The translations under genes were made by a program, and so were the position numbers. A stretch of DNA of 64,000 bases from the NCBI RefSeq assembly GCF_021389975.1, contig NZ_CP089981.1, positions 3,373,501 to 3,437,500 on the forward strand. Reading direction: 5' to 3'. Shown in pieces: positions 42,168 through 51,278 of the stretch. Every line of letters starts with the position of its first letter. Position 1 is the stretch's first letter. The notes below the pieces were generated by a model. It was not told the origin of the DNA, ran no database searches, and was given only the letters and a program-made list of their open reading frames with translations. This stretch comes from Fulvivirga ulvae. Its GTDB lineage: Bacteria; Bacteroidota; Bacteroidia; Cytophagales; Cyclobacteriaceae.

Positions 42168-44843
42168 ATGACGCTAGATATTGATAAACTTAACTTCGAA
42201 AAATGCGAAGATGAACCAATACATATTCCTGAGTCAATACAAGGTTACGGTTATTTGTTTGCCTTGGATGGAGATTATGGACAAATTAAAATTGTAAGCA
42301 AGAATGTAGAAAACCTGCTAAAGGATCATAATAATATTATTGGGAGTCATTTCTTTGACCTTCTCGAAGATAAAGAGGAACTGGCTTTTCTTAAAGAGAC
42401 CTATAAGCGTGCTAAAAACCAGAACACCCGGCTCCCTTTAAGGATAGGGTTTAAAGAAGAGTGCATTAAGGACGGCTGCGAAAAAACGTTTAATACTGTA
42501 GTTTATGACAGCGGCGATCTGTTTGTTATAGAATTGGAGCCTGCCGCCCAGTTTAGGGAAACATATTCTGCTGCCCATTTTTCAAAACTTTATGCTACAC
42601 GAATTGCACCAAGATTCAAAACATACAAGAGTCTTGGTATGATGGCCCAGGAAATAGTAGACACCATCAAGTATATAACAAATATGGAACGTGTGGTACT
42701 ATATAAATTTAATGAGGACGCCTCAGGTCATGTTATCGCGGAAGCCAAGGAAGATGATATAGAATCTTATCTGGGATTGTATTACCCGGCTTCTGACATT
42801 CCAGCTCAGGCCCGGGAGTTATACAAAAAGAATTGGGTACGGCTTACCCCTAATGTAAATCTGGACCCATCTCCCTTGATACCTTCTGCGGAGGAAAGTG
42901 GACGCCAGCCCCTTGATCTAACATTTTCAATTTTAAGAAGTTTATCTCCGATTCACCGACAATATATTCGAAACCAAGGCCTGAAGGCGTCCCTCTCAAT
43001 GAGCCTCGTAACCCATGATAAGCTGTGGGGGATGATTTCGTGCCATAGCAGGAAAGTGCGTTATGTCCCTCAGGACGTTCGGCTGGAATGTGAAAATATC
43101 AGTCAGCTTTTTAGTTGGCATCTTTATGCAAAAGAAGAAGAGTTATATATACAAAGAAAGGAACAAACGGATATAGCTATCAAAGAACTTCTGGATAAAA
43201 CCGATACGCAGAATCATATTGTCGATGTTTTTAAAGAAAATGAACAGGAGGTTCTGAATATTATGGATGCTGATGGCTTTATATTTCATACCGAGATGGA
43301 AACCATTGTTATCGGCACTTGTCCCGACCTGAATCTGGTACGTGATCTGTTTATTAATACCCGGAAAAAAGACAATCACCCGTTTGATGCGACAAACATT
43401 ATAAAAATGGTTGATGATAAGGACAGCTTGAATGATATCAGAGGGGTATTATTTATGCCTTTGGTTGAGCATAGAAACTATTTCACCGGTTGGTTCAGAA
43501 AAGAGCACCGACAAGTACAGCGGTGGGCGGGGAGCCCTGATGAGAAAAGAGCTACCGGGTCTAAGAGAGAAAGACTTATGCCCAGAAGCTCCTTCAAGGT
43601 ACATGAAAAAGTAATCAAGGATAAGAGTAAAGAGTGGGACCACCGCGATATCGTCGTGGCAGAGCGTTTCAATAAAGTGTTTATGTCATATGCGTTGGAA
43701 ACCCAGGGCAGAATGCTAAAGGATATATATGACCTGGAGCTGGAAAACAAATATAAGAATGAATTTTTAGCGACACTGGCACATGAGCTTCGAAACCCTC
43801 TGACACCTATTACAGCCGGCATCGCACTACTGGAAGGAGACGAATATGATGACAGACAAAAGAAAATTATAGGAATGATAAAGCGACAGGCTGACCATAT
43901 GACAACTATGATCAATGACCTGATGGATGTTTCAAGAATAACGCAGGATAAAGTACAGCTCGAAAAAAAACAGCTGGAGATTCAAAGGGTTGTTACGGAT
44001 GCCGTAGAGACCTGTGAGCAAATCATAAAAGAAAAAGGGCATCAGGTCCAACTAAACCTGCCCGATGAAGCGATCTACACTATGGGTGATCCTACACGCT
44101 TGTCGCAAATCTTTGTAAATATTATTAACAATGCTGCTAAATACACGGATCATAACGGTGAAATATCTGTAACTGTAAAGCAAAAAAATAATGAGGTGTT
44201 AGTTAGTATCAAAGATAATGGCCTTGGTATTCCTGCCGATAAGATCAACTCCATATTTGATATGTTCACACAGATGGATGCCCACTCTTCCAATGCAAAA
44301 GGTGGGTTGGGTATTGGACTGACGCTTGTGAAAAAACTGGTATCCCTTCATAAAGGTGAGATATTAGCCCGCAGCAACGGAATTGGAAAAGGCAGTGAGT
44401 TTGTGGTTTTACTTCCAATAGCTCACCATGTGAGTCACAAACAAAATGAAAGTAATAACATTGACACCATTAATGAAAGAACTAAGGCGTTGATTGTAGA
44501 TGATAATGAAGATGTAACAGCAACTTTGCAAATACTACTGGAATCATCAGGATTCAAAATTGAAGTAGCCTCCAGCGGAGAACAAGCCATAAAGTTATTT
44601 CCCGAGTACCAGCCGGACCTGGCCATCCTTGATATTGGCCTTCCGGATATGAGCGGGTTTGATTTGTGTAAACAATTATCTTCAAGCGATAAGGCTGTGA
44701 ATACAATATTTTTTGCACATTCTGGATGGGGAAACAAGGAACAACTGCTGAAAGCTGAACAAGCAGGGTTTCATGAATATCTTATCAAACCGCTGGATAT
44801 TCAAAAGTTTAAAAGCCTGTTGCTAAAGTATGCCGGACAGTAA
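42168..44843 (+). CDS. bphP: Bacteriophytochrome hybrid histidine kinase (PAS-GAF-PHY-HisKA-HATPase-REC)
   Basis: An 891-aa red/far-red photoreceptor. The biliverdin-binding Cys13 sits in FEKCEDEPIHIPESIQGYG. The GAF domain has the hallmark YYPASDIPAQARELY and the chromophore-pocket SPIHRQYIRNQG. The PHY tongue motif is PRSSF (in LMPRSSFKVHE). HisKA has His539 in LATLAHELRNPLTP. HATPase motifs are IFVNIINNAAKYT and GGLGIGLTLVKKL. The C-terminal receiver has its phosphoacceptor Asp822 in AILDIGLPDMSGF. Light should switch the kinase, with phosphate passing to the attached receiver. The target is unknown. It is downstream of bphO. Confidence 0.96.
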   Translation: MTLDIDKLNFEKCEDEPIHIPESIQGYGYLFALDGDYGQIKIVSKNVENLLKDHNNIIGSHFFDLLEDKEELAFLKETYKRAKNQNTRLPLRIGFKEECIKDGCEKTFNTVVYDSGDLFVIELEPAAQFRETYSAAHFSKLYATRIAPRFKTYKSLGMMAQEIVDTIKYITNMERVVLYKFNEDASGHVIAEAKEDDIESYLGLYYPASDIPAQARELYKKNWVRLTPNVNLDPSPLIPSAEESGRQPLDLTFSILRSLSPIHRQYIRNQGLKASLSMSLVTHDKLWGMISCHSRKVRYVPQDVRLECENISQLFSWHLYAKEEELYIQRKEQTDIAIKELLDKTDTQNHIVDVFKENEQEVLNIMDADGFIFHTEMETIVIGTCPDLNLVRDLFINTRKKDNHPFDATNIIKMVDDKDSLNDIRGVLFMPLVEHRNYFTGWFRKEHRQVQRWAGSPDEKRATGSKRERLMPRSSFKVHEKVIKDKSKEWDHRDIVVAERFNKVFMSYALETQGRMLKDIYDLELENKYKNEFLATLAHELRNPLTPITAGIALLEGDEYDDRQKKIIGMIKRQADHMTTMINDLMDVSRITQDKVQLEKKQLEIQRVVTDAVETCEQIIKEKGHQVQLNLPDEAIYTMGDPTRLSQIFVNIINNAAKYTDHNGEISVTVKQKNNEVLVSIKDNGLGIPADKINSIFDMFTQMDAHSSNAKGGLGIGLTLVKKLVSLHKGEILARSNGIGKGSEFVVLLPIAHHVSHKQNESNNIDTINERTKALIVDDNEDVTATLQILLESSGFKIEVASSGEQAIKLFPEYQPDLAILDIGLPDMSGFDLCKQLSSSDKAVNTIFFAHSGWGNKEQLLKAEQAGFHEYLIKPLDIQKFKSLLLKYAGQ

Positions 44844-45107
44844 TTTTATTCTTTCCTTGATAAAGGTTGGATGGTCATGGCTTATAATATTTTTATGCTT
44901 CCTGCACTGATGCAATTGATAAATCTGAATGTAATTATAGGGTGAATTCGCTATATTAAAGTGCCTGTATACGCTGAAAAACGATCTGTGTCGGCATGCT
45001 GTGAGTACTTGGTTGATAATAAGGCTTTTAATAAAGGGAATAGTTTTGTTAAGCGGATGCTTCTTGTTAAAAAAACAGGCTCGGGTTACAAATAAAAATT
45101 GATTAAT

Positions 45108-45536
45108 ATGAAAAAGTACTTAGATGCAGAACCAGAATCTGGTAAGAAGTTTTACCAAGACTTTAATGGAAAAGGAAAAGTGGTAATGTTGAATTTGCTA
45201 AAGTATAAATCAAAGGCTGATTATTCAAATCTTGAAAACCTGCGGCCTGCTAATGAAGTTTCAGGTGAGGAAGCTTACGGTTTATACCTTAAGTATACCA
45301 TGCCAGAGCTAACCAAAGCTGGAAGCAAAATATTATTTTATGGTAGCAGCAGAAATTTTCTCATCGGACCTGAAAATGAATGTTGGGATGCCGTACTTCT
45401 TGTTGAGCATGAATCTGTAGAAAGATTTATAGCATTATCACAAAGTAAAGATTATATGAAGACCGCAGGTCATCGGACTGCTGCTTTGGAAGATTCGCGG
45501 TTGCTTCCAATAAATCAAAATACACTAAACCTTTAA
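45108..45536 (+). CDS. DUF1330 family protein
   Basis: A 142-aa soluble protein. The pattern GKVVMLNLLKYK, then EEAYGLYLKYTMPEL and WDAVLLVEHESVERFIALSQS, matches DUF1330, a dimeric ferredoxin-like fold. The function is not established. I use the ATG at 45108 over the TTG at 45099. It lies 100 nt before the tetR gene in the same direction. The spacing suggests a separate unit. Confidence 0.8.
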   Translation: MKKYLDAEPESGKKFYQDFNGKGKVVMLNLLKYKSKADYSNLENLRPANEVSGEEAYGLYLKYTMPELTKAGSKILFYGSSRNFLIGPENECWDAVLLVEHESVERFIALSQSKDYMKTAGHRTAALEDSRLLPINQNTLNL

Positions 45537-45590
45537 CATAAGTAAAGCCTGGCCTCTCAACTACTGAGGGGTGTGGAAATTAAAAGTATT

Positions 45591-45608
45591 TTAACGAACG
45601 TTTGGTAA
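45591..45608. promoter_or_regulatory. TetR operator-like palindrome upstream of tetR
   Basis: TTAACGAA-CG-TTTGGTAA is an imperfect 8-bp inverted repeat 28 nt before the tetR ATG. It resembles the stronger palindrome at 46217-46238 (TTACCGAA / TTCGGTAA), so tetR probably controls itself. Confidence 0.55.
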
Positions 45609-45636
45609 TTAACCAAATTAATGCCATCATTGCATC

Positions 45637-46200
45637 ATGAGGCCACCAAAGATATTAGATCAGGATTTATTAGCTGCCCTGACCTCAGTTTTCAGAGCCA
45701 GAGGGTATGAGGGAGCGAGTTTAAAAGAGCTGTCAGACGAAACAGGATTAAAAAAGGCCAGTTTGTATCACCGCTTTCCTAATGGAAAACAGGAAATGGC
45801 GGAGTCGGTTCTCGATCATATGGAGAAATGGGTTCAAGATCATATTTTCGTTGCTCTAACGGATTTGTCCGTTTTACCTGAAGAAAGACTTGAAAAAGGC
45901 CTGGTGAATATCAGAAAACTCTATGGTGGTGGAAAGGAGACCTGTATTTTTAGGGCTTTTTCAATGCAAATGGGTCTGGAGCTTTTTCAACAAAGCCTTA
46001 GCAACGGTATGAAGGGATGGATAAGTGCATTTATAGATTTAGGGCTATCATTGGCACTAACTCCCGAAGTAGCGAGAGAAATGGCCGTTCAAACGTTGAT
46101 AGAGATCCAGGGCAGCCTCATCCTAAGCCAGGTGATGAATGATGAAAGTATCTTTGAGAATTCTCTACAGCTTATAAAAAGAAATTATTTATCCAGTTAA
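45637..46200 (+). CDS. TetR family transcriptional regulator
   Basis: A 187-aa repressor. The N-terminal helix-turn-helix is in GASLKELSDETGLKKASLYHRF followed by PNGKQEMAESVLDH. The C-terminal ligand domain (about 65-185) is helical and gives no ligand clue. Palindromes of one design flank the gene: 45591-45608 before it and 46217-46238 after it, in front of an alpha/beta hydrolase. The simplest model is a repressor of itself and of the hydrolase. Confidence 0.92.
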   Translation: MRPPKILDQDLLAALTSVFRARGYEGASLKELSDETGLKKASLYHRFPNGKQEMAESVLDHMEKWVQDHIFVALTDLSVLPEERLEKGLVNIRKLYGGGKETCIFRAFSMQMGLELFQQSLSNGMKGWISAFIDLGLSLALTPEVAREMAVQTLIEIQGSLILSQVMNDESIFENSLQLIKRNYLSS

Positions 46201-46216
46201 AAAATTTTTAATTTTA

Positions 46217-46238
46217 TTTTACCGAATGTTCGGTAAAA
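46217..46238. promoter_or_regulatory. TetR operator-like palindrome before the hydrolase
   Basis: TTTTACCGAA-TG-TTCGGTAAAA is a perfect 10-bp inverted repeat with a 2-nt centre, 25 nt before the hydrolase ATG and right after the tetR stop. The size and place are typical of a TetR binding site. Confidence 0.7.
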
Positions 46239-46263
46239 TAGAGCTCACACTAAACTATCAGAT

Positions 46264-47148
46264 ATGAACACAAAGTTTAAAACCGTTGAAATAGGTGGTA
46301 TTAATATTGCCTATCGTGAAGCAGGAAATCCCAACAATCCTTGTATTGTGTTATTGCATGGTTTTCCTTCTTCCTCTCATCAGTATAGAAAAGTATTGAA
46401 TCAGTTGTCAGATGATTTTTACCTTATAGCGCCGGACTACCCGGGGTTTGGCAACAGTGATTTACCTTCACCCGATGAGTATGAGTATACTTTTGATAAT
46501 TTAGCCCGAACAATAAACTCATTTCTTGAGTACAAGGGGCTCACCTCTTATGCCATAATGATACAGGACTATGGCGCTCCTGTTGGTTTTAGAATTGCCA
46601 CAGCCTACCCGGATAGAATTACAGCTATAATCAATCAAAACGGCAATGCTTATGAGCAGGGATTGGGCAAAGCATGGAAGGAAGTAAGAGCACTATGGAA
46701 AAACCGAAACGTAGAGACAGAAAAGGCTTTATTACCCACTTTCACACAAGACGGTCTCAAATGGCAATATACGCATGGAACCAGAAATCCGGAGCATGTT
46801 AATCCCGATACCTGGAATCTGGATTTTTTGAATCTGTCCAAACCTCATGCGCATAAGGTTAACCTGGATTTATTTTATGATTATCAAAACAACCTGAAAC
46901 TTTACCCCAAATGGCAAAAATATTTGAGGGAACATCAGCCTCCTTTGCTCATTGTCTGGGGAAAGAATGATGAGTTTTTCCCTGAAAGTGGTGCCGAAGC
47001 ATTCAAACAAGATGTCAGAAATATTGACTACAACATATTCGATACAGGACATTTTGCACTGGAAGAAGATGGGGATATAATTATGGAAAAAATCAAATCG
47101 TTTATGAAGAGTGTGGAGAAAACTAAATCAGCAGGCAAGGTGGCATAG
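46264..47148 (+). CDS. Alpha/beta hydrolase (epoxide hydrolase / haloalkane dehalogenase type)
   Basis: A 294-aa alpha/beta-fold enzyme. The oxyanion-hole motif is VLLHGFPSSSHQYR. The nucleophile elbow MIQDYGAPVGF carries an Asp in place of Ser, the mark of epoxide hydrolases and haloalkane dehalogenases. The acid is in WGKNDEFFPE and the base His in DTGHFALEED. A cap domain lies between. It probably opens a small epoxide or halide; the substrate is unknown. It is controlled by the adjacent TetR operator and may detoxify the TetR ligand. Confidence 0.88.
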   Translation: MNTKFKTVEIGGINIAYREAGNPNNPCIVLLHGFPSSSHQYRKVLNQLSDDFYLIAPDYPGFGNSDLPSPDEYEYTFDNLARTINSFLEYKGLTSYAIMIQDYGAPVGFRIATAYPDRITAIINQNGNAYEQGLGKAWKEVRALWKNRNVETEKALLPTFTQDGLKWQYTHGTRNPEHVNPDTWNLDFLNLSKPHAHKVNLDLFYDYQNNLKLYPKWQKYLREHQPPLLIVWGKNDEFFPESGAEAFKQDVRNIDYNIFDTGHFALEEDGDIIMEKIKSFMKSVEKTKSAGKVA

Positions 47149-47282
47149 TACGCTCACTCTGTATTGGCGCAAGTGTTTATGACTTGCGCTTTAAATAATC
47201 TTTGTACAACTTTAGCATATTCCGCACTACTTTTTACCAATTGATAAATCTGTCATGTTTAAACTTTAATACACTTGCCGGT

Positions 47283-47849
47283 ATGAATGAATTGATTGAG
47301 TACATTTTACAATTTGGTAACTTAAACAGGCAGCAAATTAACCTGGTAAAAAACCAGGCAAGGGAATTGACCCTTCATAAGGATGAATTCTTTTCCAAGG
47401 CAGGAAAAATTCCAAAACAAGTTGGCTTTATTGTAGAAGGGGTAATTCGCGGTTGCTATTATAATAACCGGGGAGAGGAAATTACACGCTGTTTCATTAG
47501 CGAAAATAACCTGGTGGTTGACTATGTTAATTTCGAATCGAATATCTCTTCCTCCGAATATTTACAAGCCTGCACCGACTGTAAGCTTATCGTATTTTCA
47601 AGGCAAAATTGGGATGAGCTTTCGCTAACCATACTGGACTGGGACAATATTAAAAACAAGATGGTGCAAAGATGTATGTATCAAAAATCCAGGAAAGCAC
47701 CGGTAATATCACAAGACGCCACTACGCGTTATTTAGAGTTTATGGCAAATTATCCAGCACTTATTAACCGGGTTCCGTTGACGTATATTGCCTCTTATTT
47801 AGGAGTTACGCAGCAATCCTTAAGCAGAATAAGAAGGAATATCCGTTAA
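47283..47849 (+). CDS. Crp/Fnr family transcriptional regulator
   Basis: A 188-aa protein with a cyclic-nucleotide-binding fold (about 20-125, KDEFFSKAGKIPKQVGFIVE) and a C-terminal winged helix (RVPLTYIASYLGVTQQSLSRI). No cysteine set for an iron-sulfur cluster is visible, and the effector is unknown. I begin at the ATG at 47283; the 27 residues before it are not family-like. It precedes an SDR gene by 80 nt in the same direction and may regulate it. Confidence 0.87.
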   Translation: MNELIEYILQFGNLNRQQINLVKNQARELTLHKDEFFSKAGKIPKQVGFIVEGVIRGCYYNNRGEEITRCFISENNLVVDYVNFESNISSSEYLQACTDCKLIVFSRQNWDELSLTILDWDNIKNKMVQRCMYQKSRKAPVISQDATTRYLEFMANYPALINRVPLTYIASYLGVTQQSLSRIRRNIR

Positions 47850-47929
47850 CCTATTTTAACATTTGGTAAACTGCCTTAGTATCAACCAAACGATCTTTGC
47901 TTGATGAATTTAAAACAAAAGAAAACAAA

Positions 47930-48667
47930 ATGAAAAAAGCACTGATCACCGGAGCCAACAGAGGCATAGGGTATGAAACAGCAAAGCACTTACTGCAAAG
48001 AGGATTTTATGTATTCATTGGAAGCCGGCACCTGAAAAATGGCGAGGCAGCTGTTGAAAAATTGAAATCGGAAGGACTAGACCATGTAGAGGTAATACAA
48101 CTGGATGTTACCAGGGAGGACTCAGTGAGAGAGGCCCGTGCAGAAATTGGCGAAAAAGTATCTACATTGGATGTACTTATTAATAATGCAGGTATCAGTG
48201 GTAACAGTCCTTATACCGCGCTCGAGGCAATTTCTGATCAGTTTATGCTTACGTTTGACACCAATGTATTTGGAGTGGCAAGAGTTACGCAGGCATTTAT
48301 TGATTTGTTGCGAAATTCACCTGAGCCCAGAATCGTGAATGTAAGTTCTAGTGTAGGGTCTCTTTCCTTACAAAGTGATATCAACTGGCCAGCTTATAAC
48401 TTTGCCAAATATGCAGTATATGGTGCATCAAAGGCGGCCTTAAATATGTATACAATTCACCTTGCTTATGAATTACGCGATACGGCCTTTAAGGTAAATG
48501 CCGTTTGCCCCGGTTATACAAGCACAGGATTCACGTCTTACAATGGAGGAGATGTGGAGGTAGCTGCCAGCAGAATCATCAAATATGTATTGATTAGTCA
48601 GGATGGACCTTCAGGTCAATTTTTCAGTGAAGAAACTAATCCGGAAACGGGTGAAATACCCTGGTAA
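47930..48667 (+). CDS. Short-chain dehydrogenase/reductase (classical SDR)
   Basis: A 245-aa NAD(P) oxidoreductase. The cofactor loop is ALITGANRGIGYETAKHL, the NAG motif is LINNAGISG, Ser is in IVNVSSSVGSLS, and the catalytic Tyr-x3-Lys is in KYAVYGASKAALN. The substrate is unknown. The start at 47930 is preferred over the upstream ATG at 47897. A half-site like the TetR operator (ACATTTGGTAA, near 47860) lies in its upstream region. Confidence 0.93.
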   Translation: MKKALITGANRGIGYETAKHLLQRGFYVFIGSRHLKNGEAAVEKLKSEGLDHVEVIQLDVTREDSVREARAEIGEKVSTLDVLINNAGISGNSPYTALEAISDQFMLTFDTNVFGVARVTQAFIDLLRNSPEPRIVNVSSSVGSLSLQSDINWPAYNFAKYAVYGASKAALNMYTIHLAYELRDTAFKVNAVCPGYTSTGFTSYNGGDVEVAASRIIKYVLISQDGPSGQFFSEETNPETGEIPW

Positions 48668-48854
48668 ATGTTTTGGTCATGAAGCCTCCTTCCCAGGGGT
48701 TTCATGTCACATGCTAACCAGCAAACCAGAGGCTTTTACTTTCCTAAATTGCCGTAAATTTAAATCCTATGAATCTATAAACCTTTGTAAACCTTACTTA
48801 AGTGTTTACATTTAGGCCCGTAATCAATAATTGTACAAAGAAACTAAGTAATAA

Positions 48855-49181
48855 ATGAATTGGATATTATTAGTTATTGCCGGCATTTTTGAGGTTTCTT
48901 TTGCAGCTTGCCTGGGCAAAGCCAAAGAGGCTACAGGGCTTGAAGCAATCTATTGGTATTTAGGCTTTCTTATATGTTTGACTGTGAGTATGTTACTTCT
49001 TGTGAAAGTTACTCAGGAACTTCCCATCGGGACAGCTTACGCGGTTTGGACAGGTATTGGAGCCGTGGGATCGGTAATAGTTGGTATTTTGATTTTTAAA
49101 GAGCCGGCTACATTTTGGAGACTATTTTTTATTTCAACATTAATTGCATCAATTGTAGGATTGAAAATTGTTTCACATTAA
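48855..49181 (+). CDS. SMR-family small multidrug/guanidinium exporter (SugE/Gdx-like)
   Basis: A 108-aa four-helix membrane protein. Glu13 in LVIAGIFEVSFA is the proton/substrate site of the family. GTAYAVWTGIGAVGSVIVG is the SMR signature region. It works as an antiparallel dimer exporting guanidinium or quaternary ammonium compounds. The Gdx rather than the EmrE branch is a guess. It is monocistronic. Confidence 0.92.
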   Translation: MNWILLVIAGIFEVSFAACLGKAKEATGLEAIYWYLGFLICLTVSMLLLVKVTQELPIGTAYAVWTGIGAVGSVIVGILIFKEPATFWRLFFISTLIASIVGLKIVSH

Positions 49182-49475
49182 TAATTAACCTCATAAAATA
49201 AGCCTAAACTCTATGATCATACCTGGATCAGGCACTAAAGCCGACTACCTGGAATAATTATTAAAGAAAGCCTGCAACCTCATTTCTTTTTTCTGCATAG
49301 GCCGGATAAATTTTCTCAACAGTACATTATGGACGAAGAAGCGCAAGTGTCAAATGTGGTTAATATACATTGCTTCTTAATAGTAAATTAAAAATACTTT
49401 AAAAGATTTAAAATGTACTTTATTTACTTTGTCCTTAGTTTTTAATAAGATTTGCAGGTTAAATTAGGACTCCTG

Positions 49476-50093
49476 ATGAAGAAACAGATAAAGCGTACAT
49501 ACCGGATAGGCAGGTATATCGTTTATAAAGAGACACTTATAGATTATAGAGAGAAATTTTGGACATTCCTGGGCTCTTTCTTGGGTATTGGCATTATTGC
49601 ATTTATGCAAAGTGTTTACTTATCCCACTATGACAATCTGTTTTTGATAGGGTCATTTGGAGCCACCAGTGTTTTAATTTATGGTGTTATTCAAAGCCCG
49701 TTGGCTCAACCAAGGAACCTGATAGGAGGGCATGTCATCAGCGCTTTCATAGGCGTATCAGTTCTTAAAATCATGCCGGATATTATTTGGCTGACTGCGC
49801 CATTAGCCGTTTCTCTTTCAATAATGGCCATGCAGTATACCAAAACTTTACACCCTCCGGGAGGGGCCACTGCCCTAATAGCTGTTACAGGTTCGGAGAA
49901 AATAAAAGCATTAGGGTATGCATATCTTGTTTATCCTGTTTTATCAGGTGTAATTATACTTTTATCGGTAGCTATAATTGTTAATAATATGACTTCCCAG
50001 AGGAAGTATCCTGATGAAGGGAGGTTTTCCCGAACATTTAAATGGTTTATAGGCCCTATAAGAAGTGCATCAAGGAGGCTTAACAAGAATTGA
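49476..50093 (+). CDS. HPP family membrane protein
   Basis: A 205-aa protein with four or five hydrophobic segments. The signature LHPPGGATALIAVTG gives the family its name, with LFLIGSFGATSVLIYG and PLAQPRNLIGGHVISA also typical. Related proteins may transport nitrite in plastids; the bacterial role is unknown. The start at 49476 (ATG) is preferred over the TTG at 49452. It is monocistronic with an AT-rich leader. Confidence 0.88.
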   Translation: MKKQIKRTYRIGRYIVYKETLIDYREKFWTFLGSFLGIGIIAFMQSVYLSHYDNLFLIGSFGATSVLIYGVIQSPLAQPRNLIGGHVISAFIGVSVLKIMPDIIWLTAPLAVSLSIMAMQYTKTLHPPGGATALIAVTGSEKIKALGYAYLVYPVLSGVIILLSVAIIVNNMTSQRKYPDEGRFSRTFKWFIGPIRSASRRLNKN

Positions 50094-50208
50094 GATCAGG
50101 AATAAGAGCTGACTTCTCGTTCATAAATTTTTTAGAAGAGGTTCCTTTCATATCCTGATGTCCTCATTTAGTTTAATAAATATGACCCTTCCAGGTAGAT
50201 AAACAATC

Positions 50209-51144
50209 TTATTTCAGGAGGCGCAATGAAGCTCTTGCAGTCAGAACATCCGACCAAAGATCCCACAGGTTTTTGCCGGGACTTTTGTATATGTATGTTT
50301 TATTTTTGCCATTTGAATAAGTATGAGACCCGAACATCACTTTGTTATTTGAATTAACAGATTCAATAAAAGCGACATCATTGGTGTTGATCCCAAATCC
50401 CTGGCGATATTTTCCGTAATTATCTAAAAGATAGATACCGGTCTCCCCTGTACTCATTTGGGCTAGCCTCATCCTTTGATTTTTGTTGCTATCGGAGAAC
50501 AGAATATTGGCATTGGAATCAGGGCTGGTATTTAATTCAAGTCTGATTTTACCGGCATTATCATAGAACCCGTTAAAGCCAAAACCATTAATAGTTCCTG
50601 AGCGTAATCTTATTTTCCCGTGTAAATCATATACATTGGTTATTGCGTATTCATTGGTAACTGTCGTAGAGTGTGCAGGATCTTCATCAGGGAAATAATG
50701 AGTAGTAGCAACAAAGGAATTTTCAGTATCTGTTCGCAAAACTGAACTTGAAATGCGTTTGTTTCCCAGTTCATCAAAAAGCCGGACCCTTGAGGTGCCA
50801 TTGCTCGTTATACCTAGTTGAAGCCTTTCGACCATGGCATTATCATAATATCGCTCAAATATTTCTGAATCCGCCCCTGATTTAATCAGATACCTTGTTC
50901 GTTCATTATTATCCCTTATTTCAAGAGATTTACTGATAACTTTATCTACAACTAACTCATTGTTATTAAAATCAAAGTAAGTTTTATTTTTAATTTCTTC
51001 TCTCAGAGATGTTATCTCCTTTTCCAAAATATAAGATTTGGTTTTTGAAGATATCAGTTCAGCCTGCATTTCAGAAAATTTAATGTGGAGGTAGCAGGAT
51101 GATCCGAGAGTACCGAGTATTAGTATGGCGACTATCGTTTTCAT
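50209..51144 (-). CDS. Secreted or membrane-anchored beta-repeat protein (311 aa)
   Basis: I do not recognise the family. An N-terminal hydrophobic segment (residues about 3-18, with Cys17) could be a signal or lipoprotein anchor. A coiled coil follows (about 20-55, FSEMQAELISSKTKSYILEK). The rest is repeated units of about 25-30 residues in the pattern R-x-x-L-x(5)-G-x3-I/V-x-L-x-D-x2-G-x-x-R, for example in RVRLFDELGNKR and IYLLDNYGKYRQG. These suggest a stacked beta-fibre, as in surface or phage-tail-like fibres. It is divergent from an AAA ATPase gene across a palindromic site. Confidence 0.65.
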   Translation of the reverse strand: MKTIVAILILGTLGSSCYLHIKFSEMQAELISSKTKSYILEKEITSLREEIKNKTYFDFNNNELVVDKVISKSLEIRDNNERTRYLIKSGADSEIFERYYDNAMVERLQLGITSNGTSRVRLFDELGNKRISSSVLRTDTENSFVATTHYFPDEDPAHSTTVTNEYAITNVYDLHGKIRLRSGTINGFGFNGFYDNAGKIRLELNTSPDSNANILFSDSNKNQRMRLAQMSTGETGIYLLDNYGKYRQGFGINTNDVAFIESVNSNNKVMFGSHTYSNGKNKTYIYKSPGKNLWDLWSDVLTARASLRLLK

Positions 51145-51226
51145 ATTCTTTGGGGTTTAATAGCTGATACTGTAGAGAGATGGAGATAATGATCGTTAAA
51201 CTAGGCCTGTAAAATGTCTATGTCAA

Positions 51227-51242
51227 TACCCAACCTTGGGTA
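51227..51242. promoter_or_regulatory. Palindromic operator-like site, copy 2 (TACCCAA-N2-TTGGGTA)
   Basis: The same perfect palindrome as 39501-39516 in reverse orientation (TGTCA on its left side), located between the divergent genes at 51144 and 51279 and 37 nt before the latter. A shared regulator is the obvious inference. Confidence 0.6.
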
Positions 51243-51278
51243 TTTTACCTGTCAAATCGAGGTAGTGGCTCAGGGAGA

